Source: CP2-2F sp034436355 (GTDB lineage: Bacteria; Chloroflexota; Anaerolineae; Aggregatilineales; UBA2796). Taken from it: 64,000 bases of DNA. The stretch spans positions 4,820 to 68,819 of the forward strand of contig DAOTVQ010000045.1 in NCBI GenBank assembly GCA_034436355.1, written 5' to 3'. Shown one piece after another: positions 56,877-64,000 of the stretch. Below the pieces are notes generated by a model. The model saw only the letters and a list, made by a program, of their open reading frames with translations, had not been told where the DNA came from and ran no database searches. The translations under genes were made by a program, and so were the position numbers. The number at the start of each line of letters is the position of its first letter. Position 1 is the stretch's first letter.

Positions 56877-58331
56877 TTATTCGCCCTGCCCGCGGGTGAA
56901 GCCTTCCACACCGTCAAAGGTGTAGAGATGCTCAGTCTTGATGAAATCGTAGCCAGCGGCTGCCACGCGCCCAAGCAGGCTCACTACCTGCTGGTGCGTG
57001 ATCGGCTGCCCTTGCACAGTGGACATAAAGCGGCAGCGCCAGTGATCCACACAGAAAGTCTCTGGCAAGCCATCCGGATAGACCTTCTGCCCGCGATTGC
57101 TGATCATGGTCAGTTGCAGCCCTGCATCGCCCAACGCCTTGATCGCCTCACCGAGCTTGTTCGGGTCACGCTCTGTCCAGTGGAGGAAGACATCCACGCC
57201 GATCAGCTCTTTCTTGGCAGGCGGACGGCTCAAATTCACCTCAGCAGCTTTGGTCATGGCGCTGGCGGCGGAATAGGTGGCTGCCTTCAACTGCTGCGGC
57301 TTCTGCCCCAAGTGCTTCACCACCCATTCGGCAAATTCGCGGGTGCCAACCTTTTCACGGCTGACGCCTTCCTTGAAAATGTCGTAGGTGTGGTAGCCGT
57401 TCTCAATGGTTGCCAGCCATGCATTATGGACTGCCTCTGCCACGTCAGGCTGCCCAATATGCACCATCATCATCACGCCGCCCAGCAGCAAGCCCGAAGG
57501 ATTGGCGAGATTCTGACCGGCACGGCGCGGCGCAGAGCCGTGAATCGCCTCGAACATGGCAGCATGGGTGCCGATGTTGGCGGAGCCTGCCAAGCCAACC
57601 GACCCGGCGATCTGCGCCGCCACATCGGAGAGGATATCGCCGTAGAGGTTGGGCAGCACGATCACATCGAACGCCTCAGGCGTATCCGCCATTTTTGCCG
57701 CGCCAATGTCCACAATCCAATGCTCTTTTTCCAGATCGGGATATTCCTCGCCGATCTCATCAAAGACCTTGTGGAACAAGCCGTCGGTCATCTTCATGAT
57801 GTTGTCTTTGGTGAAGGCTGTCACCTTCTTGCGCCCGTTTTGGCGGGCATAATCGAAGGCGTAGCGCACGATTTTCTCGCAGCCGGGGCGCGTGATCAGC
57901 TTCAGACATTGGTAGACTTCGTCGCTTTGGCGGTGTTCAATGCCGGCGTAGAGGTCTTCCTCATTCTCGCGCACGATGACCAAATCCATGCCCGGATGCT
58001 TGGTGCGGATGAACGGATTGTAGGCGACGGACGGGCGCACATTGGCATACAAGCCCAGCGTCTTACGCGCCGTCACGTTCAGCGATTTGAAGCCGCCGCC
58101 TTGCGGTGTGGTGATCGGCGCTTTATAGAACACGCGGGTGCGGCGTAGCGATTCCCACGCGCTCGGCTCGATGCCGGCAGGGTTGCCACGCAAATAGACC
58201 TGCTCGCCAATCTCGATGGTCTCAATCTCAATACGTGCGCCCGCCTCTTTCAAGATGAAAAGACAGGCTTCCATAATTTCGGGACCGATGCCGTCGCCAT
58301 GCGCGACTGTAATCGGAACGGTTTGGGACAT
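56877..58331 (-). CDS. icd: NADP-type isocitrate dehydrogenase, Thermus-like long form
   Basis: The 484-residue enzyme converts isocitrate to 2-oxoglutarate. Family motifs are AHGDGIGPEIMEA, KSLNVTARKTLGLYANVRP, VIVRENEEDLYAGIEH, TAFTKDNIMKMTDGLF and IGTHAAMFEAIHGSAPRRAGQNLANP. A C-terminal part of about 130 residues (from KKELIGVDVFLHW) is the extra domain found in the Thermus thermophilus type and absent from the usual E. coli form. The ATG at 58331 is used. Reading from 58370 would add 13 residues. NADP or NAD preference cannot be read with certainty. Confidence 0.88.
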   Translation of the reverse strand: MSQTVPITVAHGDGIGPEIMEACLFILKEAGARIEIETIEIGEQVYLRGNPAGIEPSAWESLRRTRVFYKAPITTPQGGGFKSLNVTARKTLGLYANVRPSVAYNPFIRTKHPGMDLVIVRENEEDLYAGIEHRQSDEVYQCLKLITRPGCEKIVRYAFDYARQNGRKKVTAFTKDNIMKMTDGLFHKVFDEIGEEYPDLEKEHWIVDIGAAKMADTPEAFDVIVLPNLYGDILSDVAAQIAGSVGLAGSANIGTHAAMFEAIHGSAPRRAGQNLANPSGLLLGGVMMMVHIGQPDVAEAVHNAWLATIENGYHTYDIFKEGVSREKVGTREFAEWVVKHLGQKPQQLKAATYSAASAMTKAAEVNLSRPPAKKELIGVDVFLHWTERDPNKLGEAIKALGDAGLQLTMISNRGQKVYPDGLPETFCVDHWRCRFMSTVQGQPITHQQVVSLLGRVAAAGYDFIKTEHLYTFDGVEGFTRGQGE

Positions 58332-58499
58332 GCGTTTGTAATACCTTTCTGAGGGCGTGCAAAACAACACGCCTGCTGTGGATATTTTTGACTGCCGCAG
58401 ATTCTAGCCTATGCGTGCCAACTCAACAACAATCGGAGACGATTCCGCCCATGTGTGGTATGGTTGAAGGCATTCCGTTCGTTTATGAGGATGTTGCCC

Positions 58500-60332
58500 A
58501 TGCGCCGCCTGTTCCTGATCGGGTGCGCCCTGCTCTGTGTGTTGCACGCCATGCCGATCACTGCCCAAAGCGATCTTGCTGCTGAGACGCTTGCCACCTT
58601 ACGCGCTGCCGAACTGCCCCTTCGGAATCGCTTTACGCTTGCCCGTTGGTATCTTGGCGTCAGCGAACTGCCCGCCCGCCGCGTGGCGCCTGTCCGCTAC
58701 CGCGTTGGCGATACCAAGCCGTTTGAAACCTATAATCTGGATACCAATACGCGCTTCAGCTTCACGGCGCGCCTTGCCCTCACCAGCCAACACGCCCACT
58801 GGTGGTTTGAGGAAGGCTTCACGCCCAACCTAGCCGCCTTGCGCCGCAGCGCCGAACGCTTTGATCAGGTCATCTACCCGACGGTGCGCGCCCACTTTGG
58901 CACTGAGGAGTCGCCCGGCGTGGATGCCGATCCGCGCTTGTACATCGTCCATGCCCACAATCTGGGCAGCAGCGTTGCCGCCTATTTCAGCAGCACCGAT
59001 CACTATCCACGCGCCATTGTGCCAGACAGCAACGAGCATCAGATGTTCTGGGTAAACTTGGACACAATGGAAATTGGCACATCAGGTTATGAAGGCACCC
59101 TTGCCCACGAATTCCAACACATGATCCATTACGCCAACGACTCTAATGAATCGCTGTGGCTAAATGAAGGCATGTCCGAGTTGGCTGCCGATCTAAGCGG
59201 CTATCGCGCCGATAGCGTAGGCTTTGCCCGTGCTTTTCTCGACCGCCCGCAAACGCAGCTTAACACGTGGTCAGCCCTGACGGATTCCGCGCCACACTAC
59301 GGCGCTGCCTATCTGTTCATGCGCTGCTTTTTGCACCGTTTCGGCGCACAGGCAGTTTCCGCGCTTGCCGCCAACCCAACCAACGATCTGGAGAGCCTTA
59401 CCGAAACCTTTCAGGCACTTCAGCTTACAGGCGCGGACGGCGCGCCGCTGACTGCTGAGCTTTTCTTTGCCGATTGGGTGGCGGAGAACGCGCTGAACAC
59501 AGGCTGCCCAACGCCGCTTAGCCAAGCACCGCGCAGCCAAGCCATCGAGATGGGCGAGAATCTGCTGAGCCTGCCACAATTCGGCACTTACTACTTCCGT
59601 ATGCCGCCCAACGGAAGCTACACCTTGACTGCTCAGAGCGAGCCAACCGTGAAGGTACTGCCAACGAATGCCTACAGCGGCAGCTACCTGTGGTGGAGCA
59701 ATCGCGGTGATAACAGCCACACGCGCCTGACTCGCGCCTTTGATCTGCGCGGCGTCCAGCGCGCAACGCTCACCTTTCGGCTGTGGCACGCCATTGAGGA
59801 AGATTGGGATTATGCCTACCTGAGCGTTTCGGAAGATGGTGGCGACACCTGGCAGGCTATCGAGACTTCGGAGAGCCGTGCCAGCGGCGGCAACAACAAT
59901 CCGTATGGTGTGGCATTCACGGGCAACAGCGGCGGCGGCGATCTGCCTGAATGGGTGGCAGTCAGCGCCGATCTGAGCGCCTATGCAGGCAAAGCGATTC
60001 TGCTGCGCTTTGACTACATCATGGACGACGCCATCAACCTTGAAGGCATGGCGCTGGACGACATCGCGCTGCCAGAGATCGGCTACTTTCACGACGCCGA
60101 AAGCGGCACAGATGGCTGGCAAGCAGAAGGCTTCGTGCGGATTGCCAACAGATTGCCAGCGCGCACGTTGGTGCAGGTTTTGGCGGAGGGTGAAGGGATC
60201 GAACGGCACATCTTGGATCGGGATGCGCCGCTCAGCCTAACGGTGCAAGGCGGCACTGTGATCGCCTTCAGCGGCTTGGCAGAATTCACCACAGAACTAA
60301 GCCTGATCACATACAGTGTGCAGCCGCGCTAA
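58500..60332 (+). CDS. Secreted M30-like zinc metalloprotease with C-terminal MAM-like domain
   Basis: The protein has a signal peptide (about residues 1-22, MRRLFLIGCALLCVLHAMPI) and a zincin core with HEFQH at residues 203-207 and WLNEGMSELAADLSGY nearby, a pattern of M30 hyicolysin-like gluzincins. The C-terminal half (after about residue 370) includes WWSNRGDNSHTRLTRAFDL and DWDYAYLSVSEDGGDTW, a MAM/immune-inhibitor-A-like beta domain ending in LEGMALDDIALPEIGY. It is probably an extracellular protease. ATG 58500 is chosen by the GAGG about ten bases upstream. The 3' end overlaps the convergent PHP gene by four bases. Confidence 0.85.
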   Translation: MRRLFLIGCALLCVLHAMPITAQSDLAAETLATLRAAELPLRNRFTLARWYLGVSELPARRVAPVRYRVGDTKPFETYNLDTNTRFSFTARLALTSQHAHWWFEEGFTPNLAALRRSAERFDQVIYPTVRAHFGTEESPGVDADPRLYIVHAHNLGSSVAAYFSSTDHYPRAIVPDSNEHQMFWVNLDTMEIGTSGYEGTLAHEFQHMIHYANDSNESLWLNEGMSELAADLSGYRADSVGFARAFLDRPQTQLNTWSALTDSAPHYGAAYLFMRCFLHRFGAQAVSALAANPTNDLESLTETFQALQLTGADGAPLTAELFFADWVAENALNTGCPTPLSQAPRSQAIEMGENLLSLPQFGTYYFRMPPNGSYTLTAQSEPTVKVLPTNAYSGSYLWWSNRGDNSHTRLTRAFDLRGVQRATLTFRLWHAIEEDWDYAYLSVSEDGGDTWQAIETSESRASGGNNNPYGVAFTGNSGGGDLPEWVAVSADLSAYAGKAILLRFDYIMDDAINLEGMALDDIALPEIGYFHDAESGTDGWQAEGFVRIANRLPARTLVQVLAEGEGIERHILDRDAPLSLTVQGGTVIAFSGLAEFTTELSLITYSVQPR

Positions 60333-61444
60333 AGTCCATCCGCCTGATAGGTGGCATCTTCAAGGTAAATCGGGTTGCTCAGAATCCAAGCACGCGGTTT
60401 GCCTTTGAAGGTGCGCCACACCTCCACGCGGTAGGCGCCGCCTTGCTGCGCGGTATAGGTCAGATTTTCGCGGTTGTCTGCTTCTGCCACCACCTTGCCA
60501 TGCCGAATGATCTTGATGTGGCTGCGCTCGCCTGCCAACGCCTGTAAAGTGACTCCACCGCCGACCTTCAGGCTATCGCCCATGATGGCGCTGCCATACT
60601 GCCCGTTGGCAGAAAAGCGGAATTGCCGCGTGCTGCCCAGCAGATCGTAGCCGATGTAGGCGTGACCGTGCCGCAGCGCCTTGTAGATGAGCGCCTTATC
60701 GTGCTGCCATTCGCCCTTGAACGGCTGCGCGCTAAGGATATGCGTGTTGACGCAGCTAAACAAAAAGTCGTAGGGAAAGACGGTGTGCTTGAAGAGACCG
60801 ATCTGAAAGACCGTGCCATGGGCATCTGAGTTGCCAATGCCAACTACACGCCGTCCCATGCTCAGCAGGTCATCCCACTTGGCAAGCGTCAGCGGATTCG
60901 GCGCGCTGATCACGTCTTCTGGGCGGAAGATAGCACGCACGCCTTGCAGCAGGCTGCCCTCGTTAATGACCTGCTTCAGGCTGGACATATAATTCCATAT
61001 CTCCAAGCCGCTGAAGCCGCGCACTTGCCAATCTTCCCATGGGATAGCTGGCTCATGCACGCGCTCTAAGGGCGTATCGTGCGGGTGTGCCAAAAAGCAG
61101 ATGCCGCCAGCAGCATTCACCGCGTTGATCAACGCCTGTGGGTCGGCAGCGCAGGCGGCTAGCTCGCGTTCTGCGCCGTAGACGAGCAGATGATTGACCT
61201 GTGGCTGGCGGGTGCGGTCGTGAATCTCTTCGCCGCTCAGCAGCAGCACATGGCGGCGTTCTGCGCCCTCGCCGCTGCTGTAGTAGCCTTCTACGCCCTG
61301 CACCAGCACGTTGTGATCGGTCACGATGATGAAATCCAAGCCCGCCGAGAGCGCCGCTTGTGCGATCTCGGCGTGGTATGCTTCACCATCCGAATAGGGC
61401 GTGTGCATGTGCAGGTTGCCGCTATATTCGTAGAACAGGCTCAC
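60329..61444 (-). CDS. PHP-domain phosphoesterase
   Basis: The 371-residue protein has the PHP metal motifs: H12/H14 in GNLHMHTPYSDG, D and H in FIIVTDHN, the E of LLSGEEIHD, FLAHPHDTP and GIGNSDAHG. About 120 C-terminal residues (from GGVTLQALAGERS) form a probable beta domain. It is unlike the AlbA_2-containing PHP protein at 49.5 kb. Substrates of such PHP proteins range from nucleotides to histidinol phosphate, and none is indicated here. It follows the propeller gene at 61475 by 30 bases on the same strand. Confidence 0.82.
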   Translation of the reverse strand: MSLFYEYSGNLHMHTPYSDGEAYHAEIAQAALSAGLDFIIVTDHNVLVQGVEGYYSSGEGAERRHVLLLSGEEIHDRTRQPQVNHLLVYGAERELAACAADPQALINAVNAAGGICFLAHPHDTPLERVHEPAIPWEDWQVRGFSGLEIWNYMSSLKQVINEGSLLQGVRAIFRPEDVISAPNPLTLAKWDDLLSMGRRVVGIGNSDAHGTVFQIGLFKHTVFPYDFLFSCVNTHILSAQPFKGEWQHDKALIYKALRHGHAYIGYDLLGSTRQFRFSANGQYGSAIMGDSLKVGGGVTLQALAGERSHIKIIRHGKVVAEADNRENLTYTAQQGGAYRVEVWRTFKGKPRAWILSNPIYLEDATYQADGL

Positions 61445-61474
61445 AAGTTGATCCTCATCTCGCCGTCGGTTCGT

Positions 61475-63097
61475 TTAGTTGCCCCAGTCGGTGGCGATGA
61501 TCACATCTTCCTCCGTTCGGGTGATCTGATAAATCTCACCCGACTCGATCACCACCACGTAGAGTTCCCACTTGTTGCCGCGCTTGGCAGAGAAGATGAT
61601 ATGCTCACCGTTGGGCGACCACAACGGGCGCGCACACTCGCCGAAATCTTCCACCAACGCCCGCCGATTGCTGCCATCGGCATTGATCACGAACAGATCA
61701 ACGCGCCCGCTATTCGCCGCACCTGCCGCAAAGGCGATCTGCTTGCCATCCGGCGACCATGACGGCGCCGATTCGAGCAGATCACTACCATCCTCAGTCA
61801 GCGCCACTTCCGGCGCAAACTCTTCGTTGACTGGCACAACGTACAGGTCGGTGGCACGCCCGCCAATATCGGTGCGGTCAGAGACGAAGGCGATCTGCTG
61901 CCCATCAGGCGAGATCGCCGCCCAAGTGTTCACACCGCTCTCACGCGCCGTCACGCGCTGCACTTGCAGCGGCTCTAAGGTCGGTGTCAGGGTCGGTGCA
62001 AGGGTTGGCGCAAGGGTGGCGTCGCTGCCTTCGGGTGTAGGTGTGGGCAGCGGCGTTTCGGTTGGGATGGGTGTGGGCGGCTCATTGCTGACAAGGCGCA
62101 GCGGCAGATAGTACACATCCGAGGTGCCGTCATTCTCACCTGCAATATTGCGGGCGATGAACGCCACACCTTCCCCGTTACGGGCAACCGAGAGCATTGC
62201 CTGATCAGCTAAGGGCGGCTGGTTGCGCCAAAAGGCACTGAGTTCCTGCGGCTGCGAACCGTTTAGATTGGCAATGCGGAATAAGAGCTGTTGGCGTGCG
62301 CCAGTCACCAAACGTGCATAGATGAAGCGTCTGCCATCTGGCACAAAGCGCCCATAGTCGCCGCGTTCGCGCTCTGTCAGCGGCGTTTGGGCACCTGTGG
62401 CAAGGTCGTACAGGAACATTGGTAAGTAGCCATCACGGGTCAGCGGCGTGCCATACTGCACGATCAAGCGCCCTTCCAGCGTGAAGGGCAGCGCGGGCAG
62501 CGCCGTAGGTGCGAACCCGCCTTGTGGTGTGGGCGGCGGCGAGGGCGTCCAGGTGGGCGGCAGTTGGCGGGCGATGCGCGTCAGGTCGGCGGCAGCCGTT
62601 TGGGTAATAAGTGCTGATGCAGCGGCAGCTGTGGCTGTCTGAAGGCGCTCATCAGGCGTTTCGGTGGCAAGCACGGCAAACGTTGGCGTTGGTTGATCAG
62701 CACTGCTGCCACCGCCAAAAATGATCAGCACCAATGCCAGCAGCACGACCACCACACCACCCACAATGGCAATCGTGCGGATGATAGTCTTTTGATTCTG
62801 GGCGTCCTCAGACGTGTTGAAGGGCGAGGTGAAGGCGCCAAAGCTGATCTGCTCCAGCATCTGCTTGGCTTTTTCGTTATCAGGGTTGATCACAACGACG
62901 TTGCCCAAGCAAACGCGGCGTTCCTCAATGGACTCCGCGACTGAGGCAAGCCAGAACCAGCCCTTTTCATTGTATTGATCGAGTGCCACAACTTCGCGCA
63001 GTTTGGTGCGCGCCGTCTCTTTATCGCCCGCACGGGCGGCTGCCATACCTTCGCGCAGCAGTTGTTCGACTTTGGGATCAGAGGATGGTGTAGTCAC
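61475..63097 (-). CDS. Membrane-anchored TolB-like beta-propeller protein
   Basis: The 540-residue protein has an N-terminal TPR-like cytoplasmic part (about residues 8-90: LLREGMAAARAGDKETARTKL), a membrane segment (about 106-128), a Thr/Pro-rich linker, and repeated WD40-like/PD40 blades with SPDGQQIAFVSDRTD and WSPDGKQIAFAAGAA. TolB-type propellers are often protein-interaction modules, and the exported propeller may bind envelope partners. It is 24 bases downstream of a second, related propeller gene. Confidence 0.82.
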   Translation of the reverse strand: MTTPSSDPKVEQLLREGMAAARAGDKETARTKLREVVALDQYNEKGWFWLASVAESIEERRVCLGNVVVINPDNEKAKQMLEQISFGAFTSPFNTSEDAQNQKTIIRTIAIVGGVVVVLLALVLIIFGGGSSADQPTPTFAVLATETPDERLQTATAAAASALITQTAAADLTRIARQLPPTWTPSPPPTPQGGFAPTALPALPFTLEGRLIVQYGTPLTRDGYLPMFLYDLATGAQTPLTERERGDYGRFVPDGRRFIYARLVTGARQQLLFRIANLNGSQPQELSAFWRNQPPLADQAMLSVARNGEGVAFIARNIAGENDGTSDVYYLPLRLVSNEPPTPIPTETPLPTPTPEGSDATLAPTLAPTLTPTLEPLQVQRVTARESGVNTWAAISPDGQQIAFVSDRTDIGGRATDLYVVPVNEEFAPEVALTEDGSDLLESAPSWSPDGKQIAFAAGAANSGRVDLFVINADGSNRRALVEDFGECARPLWSPNGEHIIFSAKRGNKWELYVVVIESGEIYQITRTEEDVIIATDWGN

Positions 63098-63121
63098 GCG
63101 GTAGACGCTCCTTTCACGGGC

Positions 63122-64000
63122 TTAAGGTCGCACTTTGGGTGAATAGGTATTTTCCGGGAAGTTGGTGATTTGTTCAACGTTACGCCCATCCGTCGTCATG
63201 CTGAAGATGTTGAACACGCCGCCGTTGCGCGTAGAGCTAAAGAAGATGTAGCGTCCATCAGGCGACCACGACGGATCGCGGTTTTCGGCGCTGCCATCGC
63301 CAAAGGTGATCGGGCGCTTATCGCTGCCATCGGCGCGCATCAAGAGGATGCGCGAGCCGCGCCCTTGCACAGAGACATAGGCGATCTGGCTGCCATCGGG
63401 CGACCAAACCGGCGAAAAATTCTGCCCGCCGCTGGTCAGTTGGATGGTTGCCTCGCGCCCTTCTTTGGTCAGGTCGCGCACGAAGATTTGCAACGAGCCA
63501 CCTCTGCCGGTTGGGTCAGCCGCATAAGCGATCTTTGTGCCGTCCGGTGACCACGAGGGATCAGTTTCGATGCCGCGCCCGTCTGTAATGCGCTGCACGG
63601 CTGGCTCGCCAAAGCGATAGATGAACAGATCATCAATCTGCACGTCATCAGAGCTAAAGGCGATTGACGTGCCATCGGGCGACCATGCCACAGCGCGGGC
63701 GCGTGTGTTGGGCATCTCAAGCGCCATTTGCGCGTTGCTGCCATCGGCGTTTGCCGTAAAAATCTGCTCTCTGCCATCCACAAGGGCAGTGTAGGCAATT
63801 TTCGTGCCGTCCGACGACCATGCGGGGAAGGTAAACGGCTCGCCGGGTGGCGTCAGGCGGCGTTCGCCTGTGCCATCGGCGCGGCTGCTAAAGAGGGCGG
63901 GCAAACCATCCACTTCGCGCAGGTAGAGCAGCGTGTAGGCGCTCAGCGGCGGCAAAGTGGGCAGTGGTGTGGCGGTTGGCGGCGGGGTGGGCGTTAGGGT
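63122..64000 (-). CDS. TolB-like beta-propeller protein (partial, start beyond window)
   Basis: The frame is open from the right window edge to a stop at 63122. Visible residues begin in a Pro/Thr-rich linker and continue through six PD40-type blades such as WSSDGTKIAYTA, WSPDGTSIAFSSDD, WSPDGTKIAYAAD and WSPDGRYIFFSS. A TTG at 63955 is a possible start, but open codons continue to the edge, so the true start lies upstream. It is similar in layout to the 61475-63097 gene and likely in the same operon, possibly arising by duplication. Confidence 0.8.
   Translation of the reverse strand, partial: TLTPTPPPTATPLPTLPPLSAYTLLYLREVDGLPALFSSRADGTGERRLTPPGEPFTFPAWSSDGTKIAYTALVDGREQIFTANADGSNAQMALEMPNTRARAVAWSPDGTSIAFSSDDVQIDDLFIYRFGEPAVQRITDGRGIETDPSWSPDGTKIAYAADPTGRGGSLQIFVRDLTKEGREATIQLTSGGQNFSPVWSPDGSQIAYVSVQGRGSRILLMRADGSDKRPITFGDGSAENRDPSWSPDGRYIFFSSTRNGGVFNIFSMTTDGRNVEQITNFPENTYSPKVRP

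Noticed and set aside
56832..58148. A 438-codon plus-strand frame opposite icd
   Set aside because: It is antisense to a clear isocitrate dehydrogenase, has no family motif and no good start site. Such frames arise from the codon bias of GC-rich genes.
1..64000. CRISPR arrays, tRNA or rRNA genes, insertion sequences and prophage genes
   Set aside because: No regular spaced repeats, no tRNA T-arm sequence with matching arms, no transposase or phage structural motifs were seen by eye. A search with dedicated RNA and repeat tools would be needed to exclude weak cases.

Overview
The window looks like chromosomal DNA from a Chloroflexota bacterium, probably of the Anaerolineae. This is inferred from architecture and was not tested against any database. 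Supporting signs are a moderately GC-rich sequence, envelope proteins with a single N-terminal membrane anchor and Thr/Pro-rich linkers (MltG, RodZ and two TolB-like propeller proteins), a Thermus-type long isocitrate dehydrogenase, a bacterial RIO1-type kinase, and a spc/alpha ribosomal operon that runs on into truA-rplM-rpsI. No tRNA, rRNA, CRISPR array, transposase or phage structural gene was seen.

Region 1 (1-12.7 kb, all +) holds the ribosomal and core operon: the rplP end, rpmC, rpsQ, rplN, rplX, rplE, rpsN, rpsH, rplF, rplR, rpsE, rpmD, rplO, secY, adk, map, rpsM, rpsK, rpsD, rpoA, rplQ, truA, rplM, rpsI, then a clear intrinsic terminator. infA and rpmJ, usually found between map and rpsM, are absent. 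S14 and adenylate kinase carry altered zinc-ligand sets. Hairpins sit before secY and rpoA, and an extended -10 promoter sits before rpsK.

Region 2 (12.7-26 kb) carries an acyl-CoA ligase with a MaoC hydratase, a receiver protein, MltG, an adenosine-specific-kinase family protein, a secreted Ig-like protein, a metallo-beta-lactamase-fold lactonase, fabF-fabH, the t6A/acetylation set tsaE-tsaB-rimI, a 4Fe-4S uracil-DNA glycosylase and a RIO1 kinase.

Region 3 (26-38 kb) carries a secreted TAP-like alpha/beta hydrolase with its ArsR-like regulator, which has a palindrome-covered promoter. It also has three GT-C membrane glycosyltransferases, a lone trpA, a free B12-binding domain with the MeaB chaperone, an MFS transporter and a TPR protein.

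Region 4 (38-56 kb) contains a single-chain DNA methyltransferase-Mrr nuclease fusion whose middle third is AT-richer than its ends. It is followed by an M24 peptidase, RodZ, L9, an SGNH hydrolase, a hybrid sensor kinase, Hsp20-Lon, a receiver protein, a three-part PHP / AlbA_2-like / unknown-C-terminus protein, an AT-rich solitary N6-adenine methyltransferase, a cytochrome P450 and a fold-III PLP decarboxylase. The decarboxylase has a long leader with a perfect sigma70-type promoter, a 31-codon open frame and an intrinsic terminator ahead of the gene.

Region 5 (56-64 kb) contains an EamA transporter remnant next to a dispersed repeat, NADP-isocitrate dehydrogenase, a secreted M30-like metalloprotease, a second PHP protein and two TolB-like propeller proteins, the last cut by the window edge. 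The best candidates for undescribed biology are the decarboxylase leader, the PHP/AlbA_2-like protein beside a transferred methyltransferase, and the mosaic methyltransferase-nuclease.
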